A DNA stretch of 64,000 bases from an uncultured Bacteroidales bacterium (GTDB lineage Bacteria > Bacteroidota > Bacteroidia > Bacteroidales > F082): contig CAJOHD010000010.1 in the NCBI GenBank assembly GCA_905234275.1, positions 1 through 64,000 of the forward strand, written 5' to 3'. The translations under genes were made by a program, and so were the position numbers. The notes beneath the pieces are model-generated. The model was not told the origin of the DNA. It searched no databases and saw only the letters and a list, made by a program, of their open reading frames with translations. Below, one piece after another: positions 1 through 9,680 of the stretch. Position 1 is the first letter of the stretch. Each line of letters starts with the position of its first letter.

Positions 1-1058
1 ACATCGGGAACGGCAGGAGCGGGATATTGAATGGAACCGTCATGATAGAAAGTAAACCAGATGTTTTGTGTTCCATCGATTTCGATAGGGGTGTCGAGCC
101 TAAAAGTGACGATATCGCCTACCGTTCCTGTGATCTCGAACTGTTGGGTGTGAACCAAGGTTTCGGAAGCGACATCACCGCCTGAGATGCTGCCGGTGCC
201 ATGGATTGAGCCGTCAAAGACAGTAAGTGTGGAGTTGTCGGTCACTTTTAACACATGACCATTTTCGCCGCTACCGCCCGATTGTATAAGACGTGAAAAC
301 GCTTTGCCGTTAAGGTCGATCACAGCGGTGTTATTATTTCCAACGTTTATAGTCGAAACAATGACGACAGAGCCATTGACCGCATTGTCTGACAAGCGGA
401 AATAAAGAGGCTCATTGCTGTGAGCGTTCAAAGGAGCAAAATCATCTTGGTCATCAACATCAACCACATCTGTCGTCAAGGTATAGCCGTAATGCATATA
501 GATATAATCGCCGCCTGCGCCCTCGTTGATGTCTTGAGGCGTAGTGCTTCCGTTGCCGCATACGGCACCGAATGAGTCATCGTTAAATGCTATGCTGGTA
601 ATGCCACGAGGATAATCCCAAGCATCAATAGTATAATAAAGGTATATGTATTTGCCTCCGGCACCGTCATTCAAATCGCCGTAACTACTCATAAATGAGT
701 CAGACCCTACAATGCCAGTGATGCGGTGATACGTACGGTTATTTTATGTAAGCTGGTCAGGATGGTCGTTTTTATCGCTCGTCGATTTGATGTAAAAATC
801 GGTGATAGCCGGAATGGTGACATTGTTATATGTTGTCTGGTACAACAGATAGATACTCTGTCCGCCGGCACCTTTGTTCAGGTTATAGTCGACTAATGTC
901 CAACCCTCTTTTTCATAAATGTCATTATTATTGTCAACTATGTCATCATAATCGCCGAGAAGCAGCAAATGATTGATGTACCATGGTTGCGCCCAAGCCC
1001 CATATCCAAAGGCAAACAGGCTGATAAGGATCAGCTATGATTTACGTAAGTTATTCAT
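1..1058 (-). pseudogene. Secreted beta-prism-like repeat protein, interrupted by two in-frame stops; runs off the window
   Basis: Reading from ATG at 1058 gives a signal peptide (MNNLRKS, then stop, then LILISLFAFGYGAWAQ). TAG lies at 1035-1037. The same frame stays open to a TAA at 744-746 and is then open again to base 1, so two nonsense codons but no frameshift are seen. The product holds three related segments with LN-x-GAGG-x-x-IYLLY-type motifs (GAGGQSIYLLY, GAGGKYIYLYY, GAGGDYIYMHY), resembling the three-fold repeat of MABP/beta-prism domains. After it come a Gly/Asn-rich beta-helix-like stretch and a segment like those of Bacteroidota surface proteins. Two -7-like TATTTTTG boxes lie at 1114-1121 and 1122-1129 on the same strand. 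The beta-prism assignment is by motif memory only. It is probably a decaying gene, though the missing 3' part prevents certainty. Confidence 0.6.
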
Positions 1059-1129
1059 TTTGAATATAATATTTTTGTTATGTGTTTGAGTTTTAAACGT
1101 TTAAAAAAACTTGCAAAAATACAAAAATA

Positions 1130-1735
1130 CTAAATAGCAAGAATAATTTTGGGCACTAAAGTTTTCAACGAAGCGAAAGTCCTGTCCTCAAAATCTCTAA
1201 CATGCTCTTTATCAACGAGATACACCTTGGATATCCCTTCTTCTGTTTGAGGTATGTTTTTCATTCCGGATTTAGTCCGCATCAGATACCAGCTGGTTTT
1301 TTTGACAGTCCATTGATTGTCAAGCAGATAGCAATGCCATGTTGAAGGCAGTTCTTTTATTATCTCAAGGTCTTTGATGCCTGTTTCCTCCTCCACTTCG
1401 CGGATTGCGGCGACTTCTGGTGTCTCACCTTTTTCGATATGACCTTTCGGAAGGTCGGGTATGCCGTGGCGTTCGATTGCAACAAATTGATTGTCAATGA
1501 CCACCACTCCGCCTGCCGCAGGAGCCTGTCGGAAGATTTTTTTCACTGCGAGAGCGAGCTGTTCGCCGTCGGCATCGCCCAAATCGAGGTTTTCGACGGT
1601 CTCGTCGGCGAGCCATCCCATGATTTTTTCGGCCAAATCGTCATAATTTTTAACACATTTATTATCAACAGATAACAAATTTTCGGAAAAATAATTCGCC
1701 GTCAACGTCCGATTGTTACAAAAAAGTCTGTACAT
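1130..1735 (-). CDS. Nudix hydrolase domain protein
   Basis: 201 residues from ATG at 1735; a TTG two codons upstream is also possible. A complete Nudix box, G-x5-E-x7-REVEEETGI, spans about residues 98-120 (GHIEKGETPEVAAIREVEEE). Its glutamates bind the divalent metal used to cleave nucleoside diphosphate-linked substrates. About 75 residues precede the Nudix fold, a layout common in Bacteroidota homologues of unknown substrate. It is divergent from pyrE: its start codon lies inside the pyrE -7 box, so the two starts are only 22 bp apart and expression may be mutually exclusive. The substrate cannot be told from sequence. Confidence 0.88.
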   Translation of the reverse strand: MYRLFCNNRTLTANYFSENLLSVDNKCVKNYDDLAEKIMGWLADETVENLDLGDADGEQLALAVKKIFRQAPAAGGVVVIDNQFVAIERHGIPDLPKGHIEKGETPEVAAIREVEEETGIKDLEIIKELPSTWHCYLLDNQWTVKKTSWYLMRTKSGMKNIPQTEEGISKVYLVDKEHVRDFEDRTFASLKTLVPKIILAI

Positions 1736-1738
1736 TTG
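1731..1738 (+). promoter_or_regulatory. -7 promoter element of pyrE
   Basis: TACATTTG matches the Bacteroidota -7 consensus TAnnTTTG and lies 19 bp before the pyrE ATG; a TTG at 1713-1715 could serve as a loosely spaced -33 element. The box overlaps the start codon of the divergent Nudix gene. Confidence 0.6.
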
Positions 1739-1757
1739 CAAAAAATTTAGTCAATAT

Positions 1758-2405
1758 ATGAACGAGAAAGATACCGCTTTAGCATTAGCGAATTTTCTGC
1801 TGCAAATTAAAGCAATAAAATTGAATCCTGCAAGTCCTTTTACATGGGCGAGCGGATTAAAGTCACCGATTTACTGTGACAACCGCATCACTTTGTCGTA
1901 TCCTAACATCCGCACGTTCATCCGCGAGGCCTTTGTGAGGATATGCACGGAGCGTTTCGGCAAGCCCGACCTCATCGCCGGTGTGGCGACAGGTGGCATC
2001 CCACAAGGCGCTTTGGTGGCTCAGGAACTTGGTCTGCCATTCTGCTATGTGCGTTCGGAGGCGAAGTCGCACGGCCTGAACAACCAGGTTGAGGGCATAG
2101 TGCCGCAGGGCGCGTCGGTGGTGGTGATTGAAGACCTCGTATCGACAGGAAAATCAAGCCTTGCAGCAGTCGAGGCACTGCGCGAGAAAGGCGCCAAGGT
2201 GAAGGGCATGATGGCTATTTTCACCTACCAGCTTGACGCAGCAGCCGAGGCATTCAAGAAAGCCGGATGCGACCTCGTGACAATCAGCAATTACGAGGCT
2301 TTGATACAGAAAGCCGTTGAAGAAAACTATGTCAGCGACGACCAGATGCAGAGTTTGATGGAGTGGAGAAAGAGCCCGCAAAAATGGTCTGATGCTCATC
2401 AATAG
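1758..2405 (+). CDS. pyrE: Orotate phosphoribosyltransferase
   Basis: 215 residues from ATG at 1758 (MNEKDTALALANFL). An upstream in-frame ATG at 1713 would add residues encoded over the promoter and is rejected. The enzyme joins orotate to PRPP to make orotidine monophosphate in de novo pyrimidine synthesis. The type I phosphoribosyltransferase PRPP loop is clear (VVVIEDLVSTGKSS), as are the N-terminal SPFTWASGLKSPIYCD segment and the GVATGGIP loop. Length is normal for the family. It is followed by an SRPBCC gene, as in many Bacteroidales, and separated from it by a short GGTTAT-rich spacer. Confidence 0.96.
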   Translation: MNEKDTALALANFLLQIKAIKLNPASPFTWASGLKSPIYCDNRITLSYPNIRTFIREAFVRICTERFGKPDLIAGVATGGIPQGALVAQELGLPFCYVRSEAKSHGLNNQVEGIVPQGASVVVIEDLVSTGKSSLAAVEALREKGAKVKGMMAIFTYQLDAAAEAFKKAGCDLVTISNYEALIQKAVEENYVSDDQMQSLMEWRKSPQKWSDAHQ

Positions 2406-2437
2406 GTTATAGGTTATTGTTTATAGGTTATTGAGAT
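2402..2437. repeat. Low-complexity GGTTAT-word intergenic spacer
   Basis: The spacer between pyrE and the next gene consists of imperfect repeats of GGTTATAG/GGTTATTG. The same words fill spacers at 11384-11412 and 26990-27018. Confidence 0.55.
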
Positions 2438-2827
2438 ATGTTGATACAATCAGAATATGTTGATAGCAGCAAAAGCGAGCAGGAGTTTTTCGGCATCGTG
2501 AGCGATATGCGAAACATCCCGGCGTTGCTTCCTGAGCAGGCCATCAACGTGAAAGCCGACGAGGACAACCTCGCGTTCACGGTGCAAGGCATGGGCAGCA
2601 TAGCTCTGCGCGTAAGTCAAAGAATAACATACAGTTTGGTGCAGTTAGTACCCGTCGGAAAGACTCCTTTCCCGTTCGTGTTAAGCATTAAAATCGCTGG
2701 ATTAGGCAACAACTGCCGCGTGATGTTTGAAATCGACGCCGAGCTCAACCCGCTGATGGCGATGATGGCTAAACGTCCGCTTCAGAACCTTGTCGACATG
2801 ATGGCGGAAAAAACTGTAACTCTTTAA
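2438..2827 (+). CDS. SRPBCC-like (START/polyketide cyclase fold) protein
   Basis: 129 residues, starting MLIQSEYVDSSKS. Length, the N-terminal strand followed by a helix with a D-M-R-N-I-P turn, and a long C-terminal helix (NLVDMMAEKTV) fit the SRPBCC ligand-binding fold. Proteins of this kind commonly follow pyrE in Bacteroidales; no ligand is known. The last 59 bp overlap convergently with the 3' end of birA. Assignment rests on length, pattern and neighbourhood rather than a catalytic motif. Confidence 0.65.
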   Translation: MLIQSEYVDSSKSEQEFFGIVSDMRNIPALLPEQAINVKADEDNLAFTVQGMGSIALRVSQRITYSLVQLVPVGKTPFPFVLSIKIAGLGNNCRVMFEIDAELNPLMAMMAKRPLQNLVDMMAEKTVTL

Positions 2828-3539
2828 CGTCGCAGATTATCTTCTCGCCCGACTGATCTTCGAGAATCAACCTTCCATAACGGTCAAATCCATTGATAAT
2901 CATGGATTTGACTTTGTTTTTATACAGATAGTCAGCCCACTGGTGATAACGATACAACTTCGAAATATAACTTTCATTTATCTCAATCTGATTCTGCTCA
3001 AACCGCAAACTTTCAACCGATTTCTTGATGTTTGTTGTCAACAGGTTTAACAGATTTTCTAAGTCGAAATCTTTGCGCGCAATCTGTTTTAAAGAAATCG
3101 GATTAGGAATATCCTTTGAAAACTGCATCTGATTGACATTCAAGCCAATACCAATGATAGAAGTGCCCATCATACGGCCTTCGACGGTGTTCTGAATCAG
3201 CATTCCGGCAAGTTTCTTGTCGCCAAAATAGATATCATTAGGCCATTTGATAAAAAACTTATCTGATATGACGATTTTTTGCAAAGTCTCAACAATCGCC
3301 ACCGACACAGCTTGCGAGATTTTGAACTGGTTTTCAGCTTCCAAGAAATTGACATTCAATGCTATACTGAACAGCAGATTCTTCCCCGCCTCACTCTCCC
3401 ATCGGTTTTTATCCATCCCGCGACCAGCAGTCTGATGAGCGGCAACGACGACCATGTCCGAAATGTCATTGTTTTCGGAAATTTTGTCATACAGATAAAC
3501 GTTGGTCGAATTTATTTCGTCAAAATGCAAAATTTTCAT
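2769..3539 (-). CDS. birA: Biotin--[acetyl-CoA-carboxylase] ligase
   Basis: 256 residues from ATG at 3539 (MKILHFDEINSTNVYLYDK); the longer reading from 3656 runs back through the rsfS promoter and is rejected. It activates biotin to biotinyl-AMP and attaches it to carrier lysines. The catalytic domain motifs are present: STN near the N-terminus, the biotinyl-AMP loop AGRGMDKNRWES, FFIKWPNDIYF and KLAGMLIQN. No N-terminal DNA-binding domain is seen, so this is a class I, non-repressor enzyme. It is divergent from rsfS. Its C-terminal 18 codons overlap the 3' end of the SRPBCC gene on the other strand. Confidence 0.93.
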   Translation of the reverse strand: MKILHFDEINSTNVYLYDKISENNDISDMVVVAAHQTAGRGMDKNRWESEAGKNLLFSIALNVNFLEAENQFKISQAVSVAIVETLQKIVISDKFFIKWPNDIYFGDKKLAGMLIQNTVEGRMMGTSIIGIGLNVNQMQFSKDIPNPISLKQIARKDFDLENLLNLLTTNIKKSVESLRFEQNQIEINESYISKLYRYHQWADYLYKNKVKSMIINGFDRYGRLILEDQSGEKIICDVKELQFFPPSCRQGSEADV

Positions 3540-3569
3540 AGCTATCCGCAAAAATATAAATTTATTGAT

Positions 3570-3577
3570 TATCTTTG
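3570..3577 (+). promoter_or_regulatory. -7 promoter element of rsfS
   Basis: TATCTTTG fits TAnnTTTG and lies 17 bp before the rsfS ATG at 3595. No convincing -33 TTG was seen at the usual distance. Confidence 0.5.
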
Positions 3578-3594
3578 CAAAAAATTTTGAATTG

Positions 3595-3966
3595 ATGAGA
3601 ATCAGACACGAAAATGACAATACAGAAGAGGTCTTGAAAACCATCGTCGAGACCATGTTAGAAGCAAAGGCACAAGAAGTTACATCATTGGATATGAGAG
3701 AGTTACACTCGGCTGTAACAGACTATTTTGTGATTTGCCACGCCCAATCGAAGACACAGGTGAACGCCATTGCGGAAAAGATCATCGACAACGTCCGCAA
3801 CAAGCTTCACGTGCACGTCTATCACGAAGAGGGCTTTGAAAATTCGGAATGGATTTTGTTGGACTATGTTGACGTAGTAGTCCATATCTTTCTCGCAGAG
3901 AAACGTAATTTCTTCCAACTTGAGGAATTATGGGCTGATGCGGAGAAGAAAGTTTACGAAGATTAA
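3595..3966 (+). CDS. rsfS: Ribosomal silencing factor RsfS (Iojap family)
   Basis: 123 residues from ATG at 3595 (MRIRHENDNTEEVLKTIV), the normal size for the family. RsfS binds ribosomal protein uL14 and blocks subunit joining when nutrients are scarce. Family features seen are the TDYFVICHAQSKTQVNAIA segment and the C-terminal DYVDVVVHIFLAEKRNFFQLEELW, which matches the conserved D-x-V-H-x-F...R-x-F-Y/F-x-L-E-x-L-W motif. It is followed by ftsH 16 bp later, an arrangement usual in Bacteroidales, and the two are probably cotranscribed. Confidence 0.95.
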   Translation: MRIRHENDNTEEVLKTIVETMLEAKAQEVTSLDMRELHSAVTDYFVICHAQSKTQVNAIAEKIIDNVRNKLHVHVYHEEGFENSEWILLDYVDVVVHIFLAEKRNFFQLEELWADAEKKVYED

Positions 3967-3982
3967 CAATAATTAATTAAAG

Positions 3983-5986
3983 ATGGCAGATAATCAGAAT
4001 CCGTTTCAGAATTTCAACAATCAAAATAACAACAATAAACCGAAGAAAAAGATAGGATTTTATTGGGTTTACATCATCCTTATCGCGTTTTTCTTGGGTT
4101 CGATATTTTTCAGCACCACAAATTCGACCAAAACGACCACTTTGCCTGAGCTAAGCAAGATGCTCAAGGATGGCGACGTGGATAAGATTGAGCTTGTGAA
4201 CGGTAAGACGGCTGAGATTTACCTCAACGATCAGGGTATGAAGAAATATTTCCCGAACGAGACACAGCAGGCTTTCGGGAAAACGCCTAATTACACGCTC
4301 AACGTGTCGGAAGACCGTCTCTATACAAAGATGGACGAGGCACAAAAAGGTATGGCAAATCCTGTGGAGGTGACACCTGTGGAGCGCCACAACTGGACAG
4401 GTGAGATCATCAGCTGGGTACTTCCGCTGCTGTTGCTTGTCGGTTTCTGGATCTTCATCACCCGCAGGATGAGCGGTGGTGCCGGCGGTATGGGCGGCGG
4501 ACAGATATTCAGCATCGGTAAGTCGAAAGCGCAGCTGTACGACCAGGAGAAAGACACCAAAACGACATTTAAAGATGTGGCTGGTCTTGAAGAAGCCAAG
4601 GAAGAAGTAATGGAAATCGTCGATTTCCTTAAGAATCCAGGCAGATACACACGTTTGGGCGGCAAGATTCCGAAGGGCGTGCTGCTCGTAGGCCCTCCTG
4701 GAACCGGTAAGACTTTACTTGCAAAATCAGTGGCTGGCGAGGCTAACGTGCCGTTCTTCAGCATCTCAGGCTCCGACTTCGTGGAGATGTTTGTGGGCGT
4801 GGGCGCATCGCGTGTCCGTGACCTTTTCAAACAAGCAAAAGAGAAATCACCTTGTATTATATTTATCGATGAGATCGACGCCATCGGTCGCGCAAGAGGC
4901 AAAAACTTGGTGAGCGGAGGCAACGACGAGCGTGAAAGCACTCTGAATCAGCTGCTTACCGAGATGGATGGCTTCGGCACCAACAGCGGTGTCATCGTTC
5001 TTGCAGCCACCAACCGTGCCGACATCCTCGACAAGGCATTGATGAGAGCTGGACGTTTCGACCGCCAGATCTACGTGGAACTGCCTGACTTGAACGGCCG
5101 TCGCGAGATCTTCGAAGTGCACATGCGCGGACTGAAACTCGGACCTGATGTCGATAAAGAATTCTTGGCAAAACAGACACCGGGATTCTCTGGTGCCGAC
5201 ATCGCCAACGTGTGCAACGAGGCTGCATTGATAGCGGCACGTCGCAACAAGGAAAGCATTGAAAAACAAGACTTCTTGGATGCCATCGACCGTATCGTAG
5301 GTGGACTTGAGAAGAAGAACTCTGTGATAACGCAATCTGAAAAGAAAGTGATAGCATTCCATGAGGCTGGACACGCCACCACGAGCTGGATGCTTGAGCA
5401 CGCTCATCCATTGGTGAAAGTGACTATCGTCCCAAGAGGCAAGGCCCTCGGCGCGGCTTGGTATTTGCCTGATGAGCGACAGATAACTACAAAAGAACAG
5501 ATGTTCCACGAGATGGTGGCTACACTCGGTGGCCGCGCCGCGGAACAAATCATATTCGGACAGATATCTACCGGTGCCTTGAACGACCTCGAGAAAGTGT
5601 CGAAACAAGCCCACGCCATGGTGATGTACTATGGCCTGGACGAGACTATCGGCAATGTAAGTTACTATGACTCAACAGGTCAGCAGGAATATTCATTCCA
5701 GAAGCCTTTCAGCGAGAAGACAGCCGAGAAGATCGATGCCGAGGTGAGCAAGATCATCGAGAAGGCATATCAGGAGGCGTTGCGCATCTTGAATGAGCAT
5801 AAAGACGGTCTCACACAGCTCGCCGAGAAGCTCATCGACAAGGAAGTGATCTTCACCGACGACCTCGTGACCATTTTCGGCGAACGCCCATGGAAACACG
5901 AGGAGAGGACATTCACAAAACGCAAAGATGAGCAGCCTGAAGATAACGGTCAGACTCTTAACCCTGAAAACACCTCAATAGCATAA
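3983..5986 (+). CDS. ftsH: ATP-dependent zinc metalloprotease FtsH
   Basis: 667 residues. FtsH is a membrane-anchored hexameric AAA+ protease that degrades misfolded membrane proteins and regulatory proteins. Order: cytosolic N-tail rich in Asn/Gln, first membrane segment about 27-44, periplasmic domain, second membrane segment about 143-160, a Gly-rich linker, the AAA module with Walker A GPPGTGKT (237-244) and Walker B FIDEID (294-299), SRH arginines in [12 protein letters not shown], and the M41 zinc motif HEAGH (460-464). A variable charged C-tail follows. The next gene starts 3 bp after its stop. Confidence 0.98.
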   Translation: MADNQNPFQNFNNQNNNNKPKKKIGFYWVYIILIAFFLGSIFFSTTNSTKTTTLPELSKMLKDGDVDKIELVNGKTAEIYLNDQGMKKYFPNETQQAFGKTPNYTLNVSEDRLYTKMDEAQKGMANPVEVTPVERHNWTGEIISWVLPLLLLVGFWIFITRRMSGGAGGMGGGQIFSIGKSKAQLYDQEKDTKTTFKDVAGLEEAKEEVMEIVDFLKNPGRYTRLGGKIPKGVLLVGPPGTGKTLLAKSVAGEANVPFFSISGSDFVEMFVGVGASRVRDLFKQAKEKSPCIIFIDEIDAIGRARGKNLVSGGNDERESTLNQLLTEMDGFGTNSGVIVLAATNRADILDKALMRAGRFDRQIYVELPDLNGRREIFEVHMRGLKLGPDVDKEFLAKQTPGFSGADIANVCNEAALIAARRNKESIEKQDFLDAIDRIVGGLEKKNSVITQSEKKVIAFHEAGHATTSWMLEHAHPLVKVTIVPRGKALGAAWYLPDERQITTKEQMFHEMVATLGGRAAEQIIFGQISTGALNDLEKVSKQAHAMVMYYGLDETIGNVSYYDSTGQQEYSFQKPFSEKTAEKIDAEVSKIIEKAYQEALRILNEHKDGLTQLAEKLIDKEVIFTDDLVTIFGERPWKHEERTFTKRKDEQPEDNGQTLNPENTSIA

Positions 5987-5989
5987 ACC

Positions 5990-6661
5990 ATGAAAGTATT
6001 CTCGTTCGGAAACCTCAGCGAGCGCACCAACAAGGAGCAGATTCTTGCGAAGGTGCGCGAGGCCGTGATGGCGAAGGACGAGAACCTTTTCAAAGACGTG
6101 AACATGCAGGTCGACACGTGGACGCCGTTCAAGGAAGAAGACGGCGCCGACTTCACCTTTGTGGAACGTTTCAAAGACAACGGCGGCATTTTCATATATT
6201 TCGAGAGCAACAGCGACTTCATCGAAGCGATGAAGCAATACATCGTTGAGAACCAATGGGAGCCGCTGTGCAGCACCAGCATGAAGATGGAGTCTGTGTT
6301 CAAGGACTCGGGCATTGAGTTGTGTCGGGATTATACCACCAAGCGCAAGAAAACAGTTACTATTACTGACTGCGAGTGCTTGATAGCGCAAACCGGAAGT
6401 GTGGTGGTGACCGACACCTGTGCAGGTTCTCGGGCAGCATATTCCAACGCCGACGTGCTGTTGGTATACGCCTCGCCCAGCCAGATCGTGGCAAGCATGA
6501 AAGACGCCATCAAGCTTTTAAAGGAAAAATATCCAAAACACAAGCCATCCGAGACCGTCATCATCAGCGGTCCAAGCAAAAGCATCGAGATTGACAACCA
6601 GCTTGTCATCGGAGCTCAAGGGATACGGCAGATAGCGTTGTTTTTAGTGGAAGAGGAATAG
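5990..6661 (+). CDS. LUD-domain (LutC-like) protein
   Basis: 223 residues. The C-terminal half carries the LUD/LutC pattern: LIAQTGSVVVTDT, then A-S-P-S-Q-I-V and IISGPSKSIEIDNQLVIGAQG, equivalent to the family's ISGPSxTaDIe...GxHGP. LutC-type proteins take part in lactate oxidation in lutABC clusters, but here no lutA or lutB is near. A stand-alone LUD gene directly after ftsH is a recurrent Bacteroidales arrangement. The start lies 3 bp after the ftsH stop, so it belongs to the rsfS-ftsH unit. The biochemical role of this solo form is not known. Confidence 0.85.
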   Translation: MKVFSFGNLSERTNKEQILAKVREAVMAKDENLFKDVNMQVDTWTPFKEEDGADFTFVERFKDNGGIFIYFESNSDFIEAMKQYIVENQWEPLCSTSMKMESVFKDSGIELCRDYTTKRKKTVTITDCECLIAQTGSVVVTDTCAGSRAAYSNADVLLVYASPSQIVASMKDAIKLLKEKYPKHKPSETVIISGPSKSIEIDNQLVIGAQGIRQIALFLVEEE

Positions 6662-6703
6662 TGGCTTTTTGATTCTGGTTAATCAATCTTTTTATTTTAA
6701 CAT

Positions 6704-6799
6704 AAAAAAACCTCGCTTAAGGGCTTACGCCCTAATGCTTATTAACTTATCAGGAGTACCCTCTACCCTTGTATCTAATAAGCTTAGCGAGGATTTTTT
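6704..6799. other. Structured multi-stem element, possible RNA or bidirectional terminator
   Basis: Outer arms AAAAAAACCTCGCT and AGCGAGGATTTTTT (core 6711-6717 with 6786-6792) enclose an AGGGC-TTAC-GCCCT hairpin (about 6720-6733) and a second stem GCTTATTA/TAATAAGC. This gives a three-way-junction-like fold of about 95 nt that is T-rich at both ends on both strands. It follows the LUD gene and precedes the valS terminator. It may be the terminator of the ftsH unit, but the inner stems exceed what a terminator needs. No known RNA family was recognised. Confidence 0.5.
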
Positions 6800-6825
6800 A
6801 AACGATGCATTCACTAATTAAAAAA

Positions 6826-6851
6826 GAGGTGGCTAAAAATTTAACCACCTC
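6826..6851 (-). terminator. Rho-independent terminator of valS
   Basis: On the minus strand a stem of GAGGTGG with CCACCTC, extended by A/T pairs, is followed directly by TTTTTT. It lies about 80 bp past the valS stop. Confidence 0.8.
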
Positions 6852-6929
6852 CTTAAAAGCATATCTCTGTATCTTCTTTTCTAAATAATTCATTCTAAAA
6901 CGGAACGAAACGAGGAATATAAGAAAGTG

Positions 6930-9557
6930 TTACTTTTTCATCGCTGCCATCTGCTGCATAATCACTGCTATCTTCGCTTCGGCATCCGCTTTTTTCTTGC
7001 GTTCCTTGTCGACGACAGCGGCTGGTGCTCCGTTGACGAATTTCTCGTTCGAGAGCTTAGCCTCCACCGATTTCAAGAAACCTTGCGCGTATTTCAGCTC
7101 CTCTTCGAGTTTCTTCAACTCAGCTTCGGTATCGACAGAGTCAGTAACCGGGATGAAGTATTCCTTCGAGCGGACGAGGAATCCGAACGCGTCGGCTGGC
7201 TTCTCAGTGGTATATGTTATTGATTTAACGTTAGTTAACTTCTCAATGATGCAGTCGAAATCTTTGTTTGCGCTGCCGTTATCGATGACCACCAAATCCA
7301 AAGCTTCTTTAAACGAAATGTTCTTCTCGGCACGAATCTTACGGATGTTGTTGATAACATCCATGGTGAAGTCAAATTGTGCAAGCACCTGATTGTCAAC
7401 TGGTTTCTGCTTTGGAAGCTGAGCGATGATGATGTCGTCGCCATCTTTACGCTCATCGAGGTTGTGATAGATTTCCTCGGTGATGAACGGCATGAACGGA
7501 TGCAGAAGCTTCATCAAATTCTCGAAGAAAGTGACTGTGGCTCTGTAGGTTGCGCCATCGACTGCTTGTCCCATCGGGGCTTTCACCATCTCAAGATACC
7601 ATGAGCAGAAATCGTCCCAAGTGAGTTTGTAAACGCCCATCAAGGCATCGGAGAGACGGTATTTCTCGAAGTTGTCCATCATCTCGGCGAGCACCTGGTT
7701 GTAACGTGCATCGAACCATTTCACAGCCATCTTCGCTGTGTCAGGCTGTGGTGCGTTTTCGTCGACATTCCAACCTCTCACGAGACGCAATGCGTTCCAA
7801 ATCTTGTTGCAGAAGTTACGTCCCTGCTCGCAGAGTGCCACGTCGAACAAAATATCGTTACCGGCTGGAGCTGAAAGCAACATTCCCATACGGACGCCGT
7901 CAGCACCGTAGTTTTCAATGAGTTCGATCGGATCAGGCGAGTTTCCTAATGATTTCGACATCTTACGACCGAGTTTGTCTCGCACGATACCGGTGAAATA
8001 AACGTTGCCAAAAGGCACTTTTCCCTGGTACTCCTCGCCTGCCATGATCATTCTGGCAACCCAGAAGAAGATGATGTCAGGAGCGGTGATAAGGTCGTTG
8101 GTCGGATAATAATATTTGAACTCTTTGTTATTCGGGTCAAGGATGCCGTTGAACAACGAGAGTGGCCACAGCCATGAGCTGAACCATGTGTCGAGGCAGT
8201 CGCCGTCACGGCGTAAGTCGCTCATAGTTAGGTTGTTATTGCCAGTCTTCTCTTTTGCGAGTTTAAGTGCTTCTTCGTCAGATTCTGCCACCACATAGCC
8301 GCCTTCAGGCAGATAATAAGCCGGAATCTGATGTCCCCACCACAGCTGACGGCTGATGCACCAGTCTTTGATGTTCTCGAGCCAGTGGCGGTAAAGGTTG
8401 ACATATTTTGCAGGATAGAACTGGATATCGCCGGTCTCGACAGGCTTCAGCGCGATCTGTGCGAGGTGTTCCATCTTGAGGAACCACTGCATTGAGAGCT
8501 TCGGCTCAATCGGGACGTTGGTACGCTCCGAATATCCCACCTTATTATTATAATCTTCAACTTTTTCGAGCAAGTCGGCTTCTTTGAGGTCGATGACGAT
8601 CTGCTTACGCACTGCCTCGCGGTCCATTCCGACGTACATTCCGGCAGCCTCGCTGATGGTGGCGTCGTCGTTGAAGATATTGATAGTCTGAAGGTTATGT
8701 TTCTCACCGAGCATATAGTCGTTGACATCGTGAGCCGGGGTCACCTTCAAGCAACCTGTACCGAACTCAATGTCGACGTATTCGTCTTCGATGACCGGAA
8801 TCACGCGGTTCACCAACGGGACGATGACTTTCTTACCTCTCAGATGCTGGTTCTTCGGGTCATTCGGGTTGATACACATAGCGGTATCGCCCATGATGGT
8901 CTCAGGACGTGTTGTAGCCACAACAGCGTAGCCGTTTTCGCCTTCAATCTTATATCTCAGGTAGAAAAGTTTGCTATGTTCTTCTTTATAGATGACTTCC
9001 TCGTCGCTCAACGCTGTGAGAGCTTTCGGGTCCCAGTTGACCATACGCACGCCGCGGTAGATGAGGCCTTTTTTATAAAGGTCGCAGAACACGTGGATGA
9101 CGCTCTTCGAGCGGATCTCATCCATGGTGAATGAGGTGCGTTCCCAGTCGCATGAGCAGCCGAGTTTGCGGAGCTGCTTGAGAATGATGCCGCCGTGTTC
9201 ATGTGTCCAGTCCCAGGCGTGTTCAAGGAATTTCTCGCGTCCGATGTCGGTCTTCTTGATGCCTTGCTGAGCCAGTTTGTTCACCACTTTAGCCTCTGTT
9301 GCGATTGAAGCATGGTCGGTACCCGGCACCCAGCAGGCGTTCTTGCCTTGCATACGCGCACGACGGATGAGGACATCCTGAATGGTGTTGTTCAACATGT
9401 GACCCATGTGAAGCACGCCGGTGACATTCGGTGGCGGGATCACGATGGTGTAAGGTTCACGTTCATCAGGAGTGGAGTGAAAATAGTTCTTTTTCATCCA
9501 GTGCTCGTACCATTTCTCTTCTGTGGTCTGCGGACTATATTTGCTCGAAAGTTCCAT
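6930..9557 (-). CDS. valS: Valyl-tRNA synthetase
   Basis: 875 residues from ATG at 9557 ([20 protein letters not shown]). An upstream TTG-type start at 9602 would read through the -7 box and is rejected. The enzyme charges tRNA-Val and edits threonine. Class I signatures are seen: [14 protein letters not shown] near residue 45 (HIGH-type) and [14 protein letters not shown] (KMSKS). Editing-domain motifs such as [15 protein letters not shown] and the C-terminal coiled-coil ([20 protein letters not shown]) are present. It is divergent from the POT transporter gene and ends at the terminator at 6826-6851. Confidence 0.98.
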   Translation of the reverse strand: MELSSKYSPQTTEEKWYEHWMKKNYFHSTPDEREPYTIVIPPPNVTGVLHMGHMLNNTIQDVLIRRARMQGKNACWVPGTDHASIATEAKVVNKLAQQGIKKTDIGREKFLEHAWDWTHEHGGIILKQLRKLGCSCDWERTSFTMDEIRSKSVIHVFCDLYKKGLIYRGVRMVNWDPKALTALSDEEVIYKEEHSKLFYLRYKIEGENGYAVVATTRPETIMGDTAMCINPNDPKNQHLRGKKVIVPLVNRVIPVIEDEYVDIEFGTGCLKVTPAHDVNDYMLGEKHNLQTINIFNDDATISEAAGMYVGMDREAVRKQIVIDLKEADLLEKVEDYNNKVGYSERTNVPIEPKLSMQWFLKMEHLAQIALKPVETGDIQFYPAKYVNLYRHWLENIKDWCISRQLWWGHQIPAYYLPEGGYVVAESDEEALKLAKEKTGNNNLTMSDLRRDGDCLDTWFSSWLWPLSLFNGILDPNNKEFKYYYPTNDLITAPDIIFFWVARMIMAGEEYQGKVPFGNVYFTGIVRDKLGRKMSKSLGNSPDPIELIENYGADGVRMGMLLSAPAGNDILFDVALCEQGRNFCNKIWNALRLVRGWNVDENAPQPDTAKMAVKWFDARYNQVLAEMMDNFEKYRLSDALMGVYKLTWDDFCSWYLEMVKAPMGQAVDGATYRATVTFFENLMKLLHPFMPFITEEIYHNLDERKDGDDIIIAQLPKQKPVDNQVLAQFDFTMDVINNIRKIRAEKNISFKEALDLVVIDNGSANKDFDCIIEKLTNVKSITYTTEKPADAFGFLVRSKEYFIPVTDSVDTEAELKKLEEELKYAQGFLKSVEAKLSNEKFVNGAPAAVVDKERKKKADAEAKIAVIMQQMAAMKK

Positions 9558-9575
9558 TTTTGAAAATTTAGAGTG

Positions 9576-9583
9576 CAAAATTA
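9576..9583 (-). promoter_or_regulatory. -7 promoter element of valS
   Basis: Read on the minus strand, TAATTTTG matches TAnnTTTG and lies 18 bp before the valS ATG. Confidence 0.55.
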
Positions 9584-9616
9584 CGATTTTTCTTGTTTGC
9601 ATTGAAACTTTTTTAT

Positions 9617-9624
9617 TATTTTTG
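9617..9624 (+). promoter_or_regulatory. -33/-7 promoter of the POT transporter gene
   Basis: TATTTTTG at 9617-9624 with TTG at 9593-9595 (21-bp gap) or 9597-9599 (17-bp gap) matches the Bacteroidota promoter. The leader before ATG at 9681 is about 55 nt. Confidence 0.6.
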
Positions 9625-9680
9625 TACGATTTTTAAATGAAAACGAGAAATCAATCTATGTATAATTAAAATTTAAGTTT

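Noticed and set aside
744..1037. Stop-codon reassignment to explain the open frame through TAG and TAA
   Set aside because: TAA, TAG and TGA all end clear genes elsewhere in the window, so the standard code holds.
4847..5614. Open frame of 255 codons opposite ftsH
   Set aside because: Antisense to a certain, conserved gene; composition without domain pattern.
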